The notes beneath the pieces were generated by a model, which saw only the letters and a program-made list of their open reading frames with translations, made no database searches and had not been told where the DNA came from. From assembly GCA_003490145.1 (NCBI GenBank), contig QULQ01000004.1:1-64000 (forward strand): 64,000 bases of DNA. The letters are read 5' to 3'. Positions 52,583 to 60,546 of the stretch are shown here, one piece after another. Position numbers and translations under genes: made by a program. The DNA comes from Lachnospiraceae bacterium OM04-12BH. Lineage in GTDB: Bacteria; Bacillota; Clostridia; Lachnospirales; Lachnospiraceae. Each line of letters opens with the position of its first letter. Positions within the stretch are counted from its first letter, which is position 1.

Positions 52583-52945
52583 ATGGAAAAAATGTTAATG
52601 ATAAATTACAATAAACTGATGCAGAAGTTAAAGGACAAAAAAATAACAACATATATCATAAGGCAAAAAGGCTTAATTCCACAAGGAATATATACTAAAA
52701 TGAAAATGTGTAGTGGTGATTCATGGGAGGATATTGAACGCAAAATAAAGGAATACAATGAAAAGCCAGAGAATGTAGAAAAAGGAAGAGTATTCGCTAG
52801 TGGTGATGTATCAACAAAAACGATAGAGGATATATGCCAGCTTTTACAATGTCAGCCACAAGACTTGATAGAATGGAAAGTTGACTTAAAGCCAGAATTA
52901 TCTTATGAAAATCGTTATATGCAAGATGAAACAGAAGACAATTAA
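52583..52945 (+). CDS. Cro/C1-type helix-turn-helix protein
   Basis: A 120-residue protein beginning INYNKLMQKLKDKKITTYIIRQKGLIPQGIYTKM, an XRE-like HTH, and ending VSTKTIEDICQLLQCQPQDLIEWK, the usual last helices. About 25 residues (SGDSWEDIERKIKEYNEKPENVEKG) are inserted between them relative to the short members. It probably represses its own gene through the inverted repeat at 52551-52580 and may have been a regulator of the former element. Start at 52583 is a choice among three close ATGs. Confidence 0.75.
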   Translation: MEKMLMINYNKLMQKLKDKKITTYIIRQKGLIPQGIYTKMKMCSGDSWEDIERKIKEYNEKPENVEKGRVFASGDVSTKTIEDICQLLQCQPQDLIEWKVDLKPELSYENRYMQDETEDN

Positions 52946-52954
52946 AAAGGGTAC

Positions 52955-53080
52955 TTGATTTCTCAAGCACCCCATTGTATAATCTACTTAGAAAGCGAAT
53001 CGGATGCAATATCCGATTTTGCCCTCAGTTGCAACTATGAAATAGCATTCACTTTGGTCGGAGGATGCTATTTCTTTTTG
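52955..53080 (+). ncRNA. Antisense antitoxin RNA of toxin cassette 2
   Basis: Promoter TTGATT (52955-52960), 17 bp, TATAAT (52978-52983), identical to copy 1. The transcript has a hairpin AATCGGAT/ATCCGATT and ends at terminator AATAGCAT/ATGCTATT (53041-53072) with TTTCTTTTTG. The 3' end overlaps the toxin gene's end. Confidence 0.65.
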
Positions 53081-53154
53081 TCGTTATGGTTATCTATGTA
53101 AGATAGAGCCGCAAAAACAACTAATAAAAGAGTAAGCACTTCTAATGTGTTCAT
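53068..53154 (-). CDS. Holin-like type I toxin peptide, copy 2
   Basis: Also 28 residues: MNTLEVLTLLLVVFAALS then YIDNHNDKKK. It differs from copy 1 at V10L, I13V, D22N and N25D, all conservative, while synonymous changes are more frequent, so the peptide has been kept under selection. On the minus strand a TATAAT (53222-53227) is a likely -10 for its message, and GAGGGATGAT lies before the ATG. Its stop overlaps the antisense terminator. Confidence 0.7.
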   Translation of the reverse strand: MNTLEVLTLLLVVFAALSYIDNHNDKKK

Positions 53155-53313
53155 TGGCATCATCCCTCTTTCGTAATACTAGAGGGCATAACTCGGAAAA
53201 TCGCATCCTACTTTCTTTTCAATTATACAATAACAGTATAACATAAAGAGAACAGATGTTCAAACAAAAAGAGGTAAATCTACTATATAATATAGAAGAG
53301 AAACCTCTTATTT

Positions 53314-53577
53314 TTATGACTGCTGCTTTTTATGGATATTATCAACAGCCTTTTCTAATTCGATGGTCTGCCAGCGTTTACGGATCACATCGCTTTTCAG
53401 TTGTGCTAATCGTTTGTTGGTGTATTTCTCAAACCAACGTATAAGGGATTTTGGTATGAATTTGTCTGGTGTGTGTTGTAGAATGGAAAATAACATATCT
53501 TCCAGTTTAGAATGAATCTTATGTAACAGGTTTTTGAAGCGGTTCTGCTTCTGTATCTCAATGTAAATGTAAATCAA
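53314..53577 (-). CDS. Small hypothetical protein of Firmicutes mobile elements
   Basis: An 87-residue, basic, mostly helical protein (FIPKSLIRWFEKYTNKRLAQLKSDVIRKRWQTIELEKAV). I do not recognise a characterised family, though short proteins of this type appear to occur near integrases and conjugative genes. It is read away from the excisionase gene. Start is uncertain: an internal Met would give about 60 residues. Confidence 0.45.
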   Translation of the reverse strand: MIYIYIEIQKQNRFKNLLHKIHSKLEDMLFSILQHTPDKFIPKSLIRWFEKYTNKRLAQLKSDVIRKRWQTIELEKAVDNIHKKQQS

Positions 53578-53677
53578 CTCCTTCTATATATAGTATAAGC
53601 TGTTTAATGTAAAACAGAAAAATGGGAGAACTAAATCGCAGCTGTTATCTAAAAATTAAAATTAGTGAGGTAACAAC

Positions 53678-53884
53678 ATGGCGAATAAAGAAAAAATAAA
53701 AATTAGCGAGAAGATCCTACTGACTATAGATGAAGCTGCTTTATTAAGTAATATAGGACAAAATAGAATTGCAGATTTACTGAGAAAACCATCTTGTCCT
53801 TTTGTACTCTATGTTGGACGAAAGAAATTAGTGAAAAGGCGAGCGTTTGAGCAGTTCCTAGAGGCTAACATAGAACTTGAATAA
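53678..53884 (+). CDS. Excisionase (Tn916 Xis-like)
   Basis: A 68-residue winged-helix protein: LTIDEAALLSNIGQNRIADLLRKPSCPFVLYVGRKKLVKRRAFEQFLEAN is the pattern of Tn916-type excisionases and MerR-like DNA-binding domains (about 15-65). It would direct the integrase toward excision. The gene looks intact and precedes the integrase gene by 80 nt, which holds an AAAGAAGC/GCTTCTTT hairpin with a T-run and a TATAAT-like box in its loop. Confidence 0.82.
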   Translation: MANKEKIKISEKILLTIDEAALLSNIGQNRIADLLRKPSCPFVLYVGRKKLVKRRAFEQFLEANIELE

Positions 53885-53964
53885 AAAATGCAACACAAAG
53901 AAGCTTATCTATGGTATAATATTTCGTACTGTATTTAGGCTTCTTTTTTTGAAAGGGGCTTATT

Positions 53965-54771
53965 ATGGGAAAAGATTTAAAAGGTAAAGATCTGGGTGTG
54001 GGTATTACCCAGCAAAAAAACGGTTTATATAATGCAGGTTTTGTTGATAAGCTAGGCAAAAGGAGGGTTAAGCGTTTTAAAAAGCTGCAAGAATGTAGGA
54101 AGTGGCTTGATGAGGCAAAGTATATAGATGAGCATAGCAGTATAACAGAGGCGAATACCATGATGGTGGATGCTTGGTTTGAATACTGGATTTCTATTAA
54201 AGAGAAAACAGTTCGACCTAATACGGTACGTAACTATCGAGAACGCTATCATAGAAATATTAGCAAAGTTATTGGGAAAATGCTTCTCGTTGATGTGAAA
54301 CCTATTCATTGTCAGAAGATTTTTTCAGATATGGCAGATGAAGGGTACAAGACTACAACGATTTATCAGACTAGAATCACTCTTTATAATATGTTAGACT
54401 TTGCTAAGGAAGATGAAGCAATTAGAATTCTGAAGGCTCAGAAAGAGAAAAACAGTAAGATAAAAGTGATTGCTATGGAGTGGGCAGATCAGGTATTTCT
54501 TTGCAGAAAAGGAGAGCCAGTAAAGAATAGCACTTATGATACAGCGTTGTTCAAGCTTTGCGATAAAGTTGGCATTAAGAGATTTTCGATGCATATTCTC
54601 AAACATACATTCGCCATAAGATGTATTGAGGCAGGTATGATGCCAAAGACACTTCAAAAGATATTGGGACATTCTAATATCGAAATCACCATGAATTTAT
54701 ATGTCCATATCACTGAGGACGAAAAACACAAAGAAATTGAACTTGTAGCAGGTGCGTTGAAGGTTATATAA
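53965..54771 (+). pseudogene. Tyrosine integrase with internal deletion and lost catalytic residues
   Basis: Begins with the arm-binding domain (GKDLGVGITQQKNGLYNAGFVDKLGKRR) and core-binding domain (TVRPNTVRNYRERY...QTRITLYNMLDFAKEDEAI), but then jumps to ILKAQKEKNSKIKVIAMEWADQVFLC, which belongs near the end. The stretch with the first catalytic Arg (family motif TGLRxGE) is absent; 268 residues against about 380-400 usual. The H-x-x-R box reads HILKHTF (Arg to Lys at 54601-54603). The C-terminal LGHSNIEITMNLYVH with the catalytic Tyr remains. It cannot recombine DNA; the element is probably locked in place. Confidence 0.82.
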
Positions 54772-54886
54772 TTCTATAAAAATCCTTATATTTGTTATAA
54801 AAATGTAACACCAATTGTAACACCTGCATAATTCGTAGGCTAGAAAAGCCTGTAAAATCAATACTTTTAAAGGAGATAAAATAAAA
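54772..54886 (+). other. Integrase-ychF gap with repeats
   Basis: Holds two direct copies of TGTAACACC 13 bp apart (54803-54825 region) and a small hairpin AGGCT/AGCCT (54837-54851). Such repeats can be arm sites or an attachment end of the element, but I found no matching copy at the left edge. Confidence 0.3.
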
Positions 54887-55984
54887 ATGAAATTAGGAAT
54901 TGTCGGCTTACCGAATGTAGGAAAAAGTACTTTATTTAATTCACTGACCAAGGCAGGCGCAGAGTCAGCAAACTATCCGTTCTGTACCATTGACCCCAAT
55001 GTGGGAATTGTAGCTGTACCGGATGAGAGACTGAAGCTTCTTGGAGATATGTATCATTCCAAGAAGGTAACACCTGCAGTGATTGAATTCGTAGATATTG
55101 CCGGACTGGTAAAGGGAGCCAGCAAGGGTGAGGGACTTGGCAACCAGTTCCTGTCAAACATCAGGGAAGTGGATGCGATCGTACATGTGGTAAGATGCTT
55201 TGAGGATCCCAATGTCATCCATGTTGACGGAAGCATTGATCCCCTCCGTGACATTGAAACTATCAATCTGGAGCTGATCTTTTCTGATATTGAGATTCTG
55301 GAGAGAAGGATCGCCAAGACAGGCAAGCAGGCGAGAATGGACAAGTCTCTCGCCAAGGAAGCAGCACTCCTTGAGTCACTGAAGGCACATTTGGAGGAAG
55401 GCAGGCTTGCAAGAAGCTATGAGACAGAGGATGAGGATGAACTGGCTCTACTGGCTTCCTACAATCTGCTCACTTATAAGCCTGTGATCTTTGCAGCTAA
55501 TGTGGCAGAAGAGGATCTTGCCAATGACGGTGCTGACAATAAGGGTGTTGCACAGGTACGTGAATTTGCAAAGGAAACAGGCAGTGAGGTATTTGTGATC
55601 TGTGCGCAGATCGAGGAAGAGATCTCAGAACTGGATGATGATGAGAAGGCCATGTTCCTTGAAGATCTTGGTTTAAAGGAATCCGGACTTGAAAAGCTGA
55701 TCAAGGCAAGCTACCATCTGCTTGGTCTGCATAGCTTCCTGACAGCAGGAGAGGATGAAACAAGAGCATGGACTATTAAAGTGGGTACCAAGGCACCTCA
55801 GGCAGCCGGTAAGATCCACAGTGATTTTGAGAGAGGCTTTATCAAGGCAGAGGTTGTCAATTACAAGGATCTGCTGGAAATGGGCAGCCTTGCAGCAGCG
55901 AGAGAGAAAGGACTTGTCGGTATGGAAGGCAAGGACTATGTGGTAAAAGATGGAGATGTTATCCTGTTTAGATTTAATGTCTAG
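54887..55984 (+). CDS. ychF: Obg-family ATPase YchF
   Basis: A 365-residue P-loop ATPase (OLA1/YchF). G1 is [12 protein letters not shown] (6-17); the G2/G3 region has [20 protein letters not shown]; the G4 motif is replaced by the YchF-type AANVAEEDL, explaining ATP rather than GTP preference; the C-terminal TGS domain ([23 protein letters not shown]...) is complete. It binds ribosomes and responds to oxidative stress. An AAGGAG site precedes the ATG. It marks the return to core genome. Confidence 0.95.
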   Translation: MKLGIVGLPNVGKSTLFNSLTKAGAESANYPFCTIDPNVGIVAVPDERLKLLGDMYHSKKVTPAVIEFVDIAGLVKGASKGEGLGNQFLSNIREVDAIVHVVRCFEDPNVIHVDGSIDPLRDIETINLELIFSDIEILERRIAKTGKQARMDKSLAKEAALLESLKAHLEEGRLARSYETEDEDELALLASYNLLTYKPVIFAANVAEEDLANDGADNKGVAQVREFAKETGSEVFVICAQIEEEISELDDDEKAMFLEDLGLKESGLEKLIKASYHLLGLHSFLTAGEDETRAWTIKVGTKAPQAAGKIHSDFERGFIKAEVVNYKDLLEMGSLAAAREKGLVGMEGKDYVVKDGDVILFRFNV

Positions 55985-56064
55985 GAATCAGACTGGTCAT
56001 AAAGTCCGGCATTATAACATTTAAGAAAAACCTTAGGAAATATTAAGAAAATTTTGGAAACAGG

Positions 56065-56105
56065 AAGAAGGCAGCTACCATATGTGGTGGCTGTCTTCTT
56101 TTTGT
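56065..56105 (+). terminator. Terminator after ychF
   Basis: AAGAAGGCAGCTACCA pairs with TGGTGGCTGTCTTCTT (two G-U pairs) around TATG, followed by TTTTTG. Confidence 0.75.
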
Positions 56106-56181
56106 GCCACAATATCTTGAAAACCCAGTATTTATGCGGCTTTGCGGCATATGGCAGGATCACATTTTTGCTTTTTTTCTA

Positions 56182-56270
56182 TTGAATAATGCTCTTGAAT
56201 GGGGTAGAATGTTCATAAAAGTGGTAGAAAGTGGTTTAAAGTGTATCGAAGTGGTGCGAAGTGGTAGATT
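56182..56270 (+). promoter_or_regulatory. mraZ promoter and MraZ box array
   Basis: TTGAAT (56182-56187), 17-bp spacer, TAGAAT (56205-56210). Downstream, five 10-bp repeats start exactly at 56221, 56231, 56241, 56251 and 56261, with consensus GTGGTNNNAA (the third is GTGTATCGAA). MraZ is known to bind direct GTGG-type repeats before mraZ and repress the cluster, so this is almost certainly its autoregulatory site. Confidence 0.85.
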
Positions 56271-56293
56271 TTTAGGCTGACGGGTGAATGCAT

Positions 56294-56725
56294 ATGTTTA
56301 TGGGTGAGTACAACCATACAATAGATGCAAAAGGCAGACTGATCATTCCCGCCAAATTCAGAGAGGTTCTCGGAGATGAATTTGTTGTGACAAAGGGGAT
56401 GGATGGCTGTCTGTTCGTTTTTGACAATTCCGAGTGGCAGGTCTTTGCAGAGAAGCTTCGATCACTGCCCATGATAGATAAAGAGGTCAGACAATTTACC
56501 AGATTTTTCCTGGCAGGAGCAGCCAGTGTAGAAGTGGACAAGCAGGGGAGAATCCTGCTTCCTTCTGTCCTTAGGGATTTTGCCGGCATCACCAAAGATA
56601 CAGTACTGATCGGTGTGGGAAGCAGAATTGAAATCTGGAGTAAGGACAGATGGGAAGGCACCGTTACTTATCAGGATATGGACGAGATTTCCACACACAT
56701 GGTAGAACTTGGAATCGGGTTATAG
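56294..56725 (+). CDS. mraZ: Transcriptional regulator MraZ
   Basis: A 143-residue DNA-binding protein with two SpoVT/AbrB-like MraZ domains: [23 protein letters not shown] (positions 2-24) and [23 protein letters not shown] in the second half. The ATG at 56294 is the usual start; one at 56288 is two codons earlier. It assembles as a ring and represses the division cluster through the GTGG repeats just upstream. Confidence 0.95.
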   Translation: MFMGEYNHTIDAKGRLIIPAKFREVLGDEFVVTKGMDGCLFVFDNSEWQVFAEKLRSLPMIDKEVRQFTRFFLAGAASVEVDKQGRILLPSVLRDFAGITKDTVLIGVGSRIEIWSKDRWEGTVTYQDMDEISTHMVELGIGL

Positions 56726-56736
56726 GAGAAACGGCT

Positions 56737-57672
56737 ATGAAATTTAATCATACTTCCGTCCTGCTTCAGGAAACTATTGACGGTTTGAATATAAGACCGG
56801 ATGGCGTTTATGTAGATGGAACTCTTGGAGGTGGCGGACATTCTTATGAAATTGCCAGCAGACTTTCAGACAGAGGACAGCTGATTGGTATTGATCAGGA
56901 TGAAGCAGCGATCACTGCTGCAGGAGAAAGACTGAAGGAGTTCGGTGACAGGGTTATTATTGTCAGAAGCAATTACAGAAACACGAAGAGCATTCTGCAG
57001 TCTCTGCAGATTGAGAAGATAGATGGCATGATGCTGGATCTTGGAGTGTCATCCTATCAGCTGGATACAGAAGAGAGAGGATTCTCCTATCGCTATGATG
57101 CACCGCTCGATATGAGGATGGACAAGCGTCAGACTCTGACAGCGAGAGATATTGTCAATGGATACAGCGAAATGGAGCTATTCCGGGTGATCCGGGACTA
57201 TGGAGAAGATAAATTTGCCAAGAACATAGCAAAGCATATCGTGGCGGCGAGGCAGCAGTCTCCCATTGAAACCACAGGGCAGCTCAATGAGATCATAAAA
57301 GCAGCGATCCCGGCGAAGATGAGGGCAGAAGGAGGACACCCTTCGAAGAGAACCTATCAGGCGATCCGGATCGAATGCAATAAAGAGCTTGAGGTGCTGA
57401 GGGATTCGCTGGAGGAGCTGATCGGGCTTTTAAATCCGGGGGGAAGGCTCTGCATCATTACCTTTCATTCCCTGGAAGACCGCATTGTAAAAAGTGCTTT
57501 TAAAAAGGCTGAGAATCCCTGCACCTGTCCACCATCATTTCCGGTCTGTGTATGCGGGAAGGTGAGCCAGGGAAAGGTGATCACGAATAAACCGATTCTT
57601 CCGGGGGAGGAAGAACTGGAGAGAAATTCAAGAGCGAAAAGTGCAAAACTGAGAATTTTTGAAAGGGCGTAG
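56737..57672 (+). CDS. rsmH: 16S rRNA m4C1402 methyltransferase RsmH
   Basis: Start is the ATG at 56737 behind AGGAGAA. The 311-residue SAM enzyme has [14 protein letters not shown] (SAM loop, about 27-40), [35 protein letters not shown] and a C-terminal [22 protein letters not shown]. It modifies the ribosomal P site together with RsmI. It follows mraZ by 11 nt in the classic cluster order. Confidence 0.95.
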   Translation: MKFNHTSVLLQETIDGLNIRPDGVYVDGTLGGGGHSYEIASRLSDRGQLIGIDQDEAAITAAGERLKEFGDRVIIVRSNYRNTKSILQSLQIEKIDGMMLDLGVSSYQLDTEERGFSYRYDAPLDMRMDKRQTLTARDIVNGYSEMELFRVIRDYGEDKFAKNIAKHIVAARQQSPIETTGQLNEIIKAAIPAKMRAEGGHPSKRTYQAIRIECNKELEVLRDSLEELIGLLNPGGRLCIITFHSLEDRIVKSAFKKAENPCTCPPSFPVCVCGKVSQGKVITNKPILPGEEELERNSRAKSAKLRIFERA

Positions 57673-57725
57673 GAGCTGTGCCTTAAATGGGGAAAAGGCT
57701 CCTGACAGAGCCGACGGGGGGAAAA

Positions 57726-58217
57726 ATGGCAACAGGCGGAAGAAGAAATCCGAATACGGGGAGAGTGTATCGTGGTACTGCTGAAAGCAGTATGTACGTT
57801 TATGGAAATACCGCAAGACAGTTACAGACAGTGCCTGCAGAGAGAAACAGACCTGTCAGGAAAAATCATGCAACACGCCGCAACCGGGAACGGGCACTGC
57901 ACATGAATGTGGGTTATCTGCTTTTCCTTGGCATGGCACTGATGGCAGTAGGCTTTGTACTGATCAGTTATTTGAGTCTGAAATCAGATATTACAAACAG
58001 TGTAAAGAATATTGCCCGCATGGAGAGCCAGCTGAACAGTCTGAAGCTGGATAATGATGAGCGTTTAAGCCGCATTTCCAGCAGCACCAATCTGGAAGAG
58101 GTGAAGCAGAAGGCGATTCAGGAGCTCGGAATGCAGTATGCGGGTGAAGGCCAGATCATTGCCTTTAACAGTGAGGATAATGATTATGTAATTCAGAAGG
58201 GAGAGATCCCCGACTAA
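57726..58217 (+). CDS. ftsL: FtsL-like cell division protein
   Basis: The ATG at 57726 has a G-rich site just before it; an ATG at 57687 would add 13 residues. The 163-residue protein has a basic cytoplasmic tail with an Arg-rich stretch (about 50-60), a transmembrane helix (about 63-83) and an extracellular coiled coil (about 88-125: LKSDITNSVKNIARMESQLNSLKLDNDE), the FtsL/DivIC topology. It would bridge the divisome to the PBPs encoded next. Identification rests on topology and location more than on sequence. Confidence 0.8.
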   Translation: MATGGRRNPNTGRVYRGTAESSMYVYGNTARQLQTVPAERNRPVRKNHATRRNRERALHMNVGYLLFLGMALMAVGFVLISYLSLKSDITNSVKNIARMESQLNSLKLDNDERLSRISSSTNLEEVKQKAIQELGMQYAGEGQIIAFNSEDNDYVIQKGEIPD

Positions 58218-58228
58218 ACAGGAGCTTC

Positions 58229-60469
58229 ATGGGAAGAGGAAAATCATATCGTAAATTTACAATTAAAATGCAGAAAAAGCTGGTGGTACTGTTTATTGCG
58301 GTGCTGCTGGCTTTTGCCGGGTTATTCTACCAGTTGTACCGTATTTCCAGAGATAATGGTGAACAGTATAAGAAACAGGTGCTGTCCCAGCAGAGATACG
58401 ACAGTACCACGATCCCTTATAAAAGAGGAACGATCCTGGATGCCAATGGAAGTGTGCTGGCTACCAGTGAAAAGGTTTATAATGTGATCCTGGATTCTGT
58501 TGCCATATCGGAAAAAGAGGAGTACCTGGAACCTACCTTAAGTGCTCTTCAGAGAGAATTTGGCATTGATACGGCATCAATCAGGGACTATATCGAAAAA
58601 AATAAGGAAACCTCAAGGTATCATGTGCTGGCAAAGCGTCTGAGCTACAGTGAGATCTCTGATTTCCTGGATATGCAGAATGAAGAGGGTTCCCAGATCA
58701 AGGGAATCTGGTTTGATGAAGAGTATAAGAGGGTCTATCCGGGCAATTCTCTTGCCTGTGATGTGATTGGATTTACCACAGCTGATAACAGGGGTAATTA
58801 TGGATTGGAGGAATATTACAATGATGTTCTTTCCGGGATCCCGGGCAGAGAGTATGGCTACCTGAATGATGACTCAGATCTGGAAAGAAAAACGATCGCA
58901 GCAGAAGATGGTAATTCGCTGGTGACGACCATAGATGCCAATATCCAGAGTATTGTAGAGAAATATCTGTTGAAGTTCAACGAGGAGTACAAGGATAAAT
59001 TCCATCCGGGAAATGGCGCAGAAAATGTAGGCTGTATCATCATGAAGGTGGACAGCGGAGAGATCCTTGCCATGGCCAATTATCCGAATTTTGATCTGAA
59101 TGATACAAGAAATACGGACGCACTTATGGGTATGCCATTACTTGATGAGAAGGGAAATAAAACCGGAGAGTACCTGACAGAAGAGAATATGGATGTACTG
59201 GATGATGAGGAAATGCTGTACCAGCATCTGGATGCTCTCTGGAAGAACTACTGTATCAGCAGCACCTATGAGCCGGGATCTGTAGCCAAGCCCTTTACGG
59301 TAGCGGCAGGAGTGGAAAGCGGCAAGATCACAGGAACAGAGACCTATAACTGTGAAGGAAGTCTGGAAATTGGTGGATGGCCGATACGGTGCCATAACAG
59401 ATATGGTGATGGTCTTCTGACTGTGCAGGAAGGAATTGAGAGATCCTGCAATGTGGTCATGATGAAGGTCGGACAGGCAATGGGAACCGATACCTTTGTT
59501 AAATTCCAGCATATTTTTAACTTTGGATTAAAGACCAATATCGATCTTCAGGGAGAAGCAAGAACGGCAAGTCTGGTTTATACGAAGGATACCATGGGCT
59601 CTACGGAAATGGCGACCAATACCTTTGGACAGTCCTTTAATGTGACCATGATCCAGATGATCACAGGCTTCTGCTCCCTGATCAATGGCGGATATTATTA
59701 TGAACCTCACATGGTCAGCAAGATCGTAAGCCCTTCCGGTGCTACAGTACAGAATATTGAACCAAGAGTATTAAAGCAGACGATCTCAGAAGATACATCA
59801 GATATGATCAGGGAATACTGCAATACTGTTGTAACAGGAGAGCATGGTACCGGTAAAACTGCAAGACCGGCAGGCTACATGATCGGCGGTAAGACAGGAA
59901 CAGCCGAGACACTGCCCCGTAAAAACGGACAGTACGTGGTATCCTTTATGGGCTATGCGCCGGCGGATGATCCACAGATCGCTATTTATGTTGTGGTAGA
60001 CAGACCAAATGTGCAGTATCAGGATGATGCCAAGTTTGCTACAAGAATTGTAAGAGGGATCCTGACTGAGGTTCTTCCTTACATGGGAATCTTTATGACA
60101 GAAGAGCTGTCTGACAGCGAAAGAGAAGAACTGGAAGCACTGCAGATCGAGATACGGACAGCACCGGCAGCAGAAGAAGAGGCAGAAGAAGGCGGGGACA
60201 CCACAGAAGAAGGAACCGGAGAAGAAAACGGTGAGGACACGGGTACCGAAGGAGAGGAAGAAACAGAAAAGGAAGAAGTATGGAAATCCTTCCCGATTGA
60301 TCCGTCAACGGGTTATGCGGTTGATCCCAATACCGGTGATATGGTAGATCCGGTAACCGGAGCAGTCATTGGCGGCAGCTATGATGAGAATGCAGAGGAG
60401 CCGGATGTCTCTCCATCCCCGGAAGCATCTGCAGATCCGGAAGGTGATACCGGAGATACCAGGCAGTAA
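58229..60469 (+). CDS. Division penicillin-binding protein (FtsI/PBP2 class) with repetitive acidic tail
   Basis: A 746-residue class B PBP: transmembrane helix (about 16-36), dimerisation domain (RGTILDANGSVLATSEKVYNV from about 68), and transpeptidase domain with catalytic S-V-A-K in YEPGSVAKPF (about 350), SCN (about 408) and KTGT in GGKTGTAE (about 555). The last 110 residues are unusual: a Glu/Gly/Thr-rich stretch, then three DPxTG units (IDPSTG, VDPNTG, VDPVTG) and a Ser/Pro-rich end. It cross-links septal peptidoglycan. Confidence 0.93.
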   Translation: MGRGKSYRKFTIKMQKKLVVLFIAVLLAFAGLFYQLYRISRDNGEQYKKQVLSQQRYDSTTIPYKRGTILDANGSVLATSEKVYNVILDSVAISEKEEYLEPTLSALQREFGIDTASIRDYIEKNKETSRYHVLAKRLSYSEISDFLDMQNEEGSQIKGIWFDEEYKRVYPGNSLACDVIGFTTADNRGNYGLEEYYNDVLSGIPGREYGYLNDDSDLERKTIAAEDGNSLVTTIDANIQSIVEKYLLKFNEEYKDKFHPGNGAENVGCIIMKVDSGEILAMANYPNFDLNDTRNTDALMGMPLLDEKGNKTGEYLTEENMDVLDDEEMLYQHLDALWKNYCISSTYEPGSVAKPFTVAAGVESGKITGTETYNCEGSLEIGGWPIRCHNRYGDGLLTVQEGIERSCNVVMMKVGQAMGTDTFVKFQHIFNFGLKTNIDLQGEARTASLVYTKDTMGSTEMATNTFGQSFNVTMIQMITGFCSLINGGYYYEPHMVSKIVSPSGATVQNIEPRVLKQTISEDTSDMIREYCNTVVTGEHGTGKTARPAGYMIGGKTGTAETLPRKNGQYVVSFMGYAPADDPQIAIYVVVDRPNVQYQDDAKFATRIVRGILTEVLPYMGIFMTEELSDSEREELEALQIEIRTAPAAEEEAEEGGDTTEEGTGEENGEDTGTEGEEETEKEEVWKSFPIDPSTGYAVDPNTGDMVDPVTGAVIGGSYDENAEEPDVSPSPEASADPEGDTGDTRQ

Positions 60470-60489
60470 CAAAAGCATACCTGAGGAAT

Positions 60490-60539
60490 AACCTCATAGA
60501 TCAGGTAATAAATTATAATAATACCTTTTCTATGAGGTT
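60490..60539 (+). promoter_or_regulatory. Inverted repeat that can mask the ribosome binding site of the second PBP
   Basis: AACCTCATAGA (60490-60500) is an exact complement of TCTATGAGGTT (60529-60539); AGGTA/TACCT extends the stem inside. The right arm contains the GAGG ribosome binding site for the ATG at 60547, so folding would block initiation. It may also be a weak terminator of the first PBP gene. Confidence 0.6.
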
Positions 60540-60546
60540 TTCTACA

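Larger units (their letters stand above)
52950..53221. repeat. Toxin cassette copy 2
   Basis: Second copy of the segment at 51953-52236, same orientation. It starts 5 nt after the HTH stop codon and ends before the minus-strand hypothetical gene. See the copy 1 entry for conserved features. Confidence 0.8.

Noticed and set aside
51953..53221. The two long direct repeats as attachment sites or insertion-sequence ends
   Set aside because: Each repeat carries promoters, a terminator and a toxin frame, so it is a duplicated gene cassette. No transposase lies between them.
56221..56270. GTGG repeats as a CRISPR or tandem-repeat element
   Set aside because: Unit is 10 bp with no spacers and sits in the mraZ leader; it is the MraZ box.
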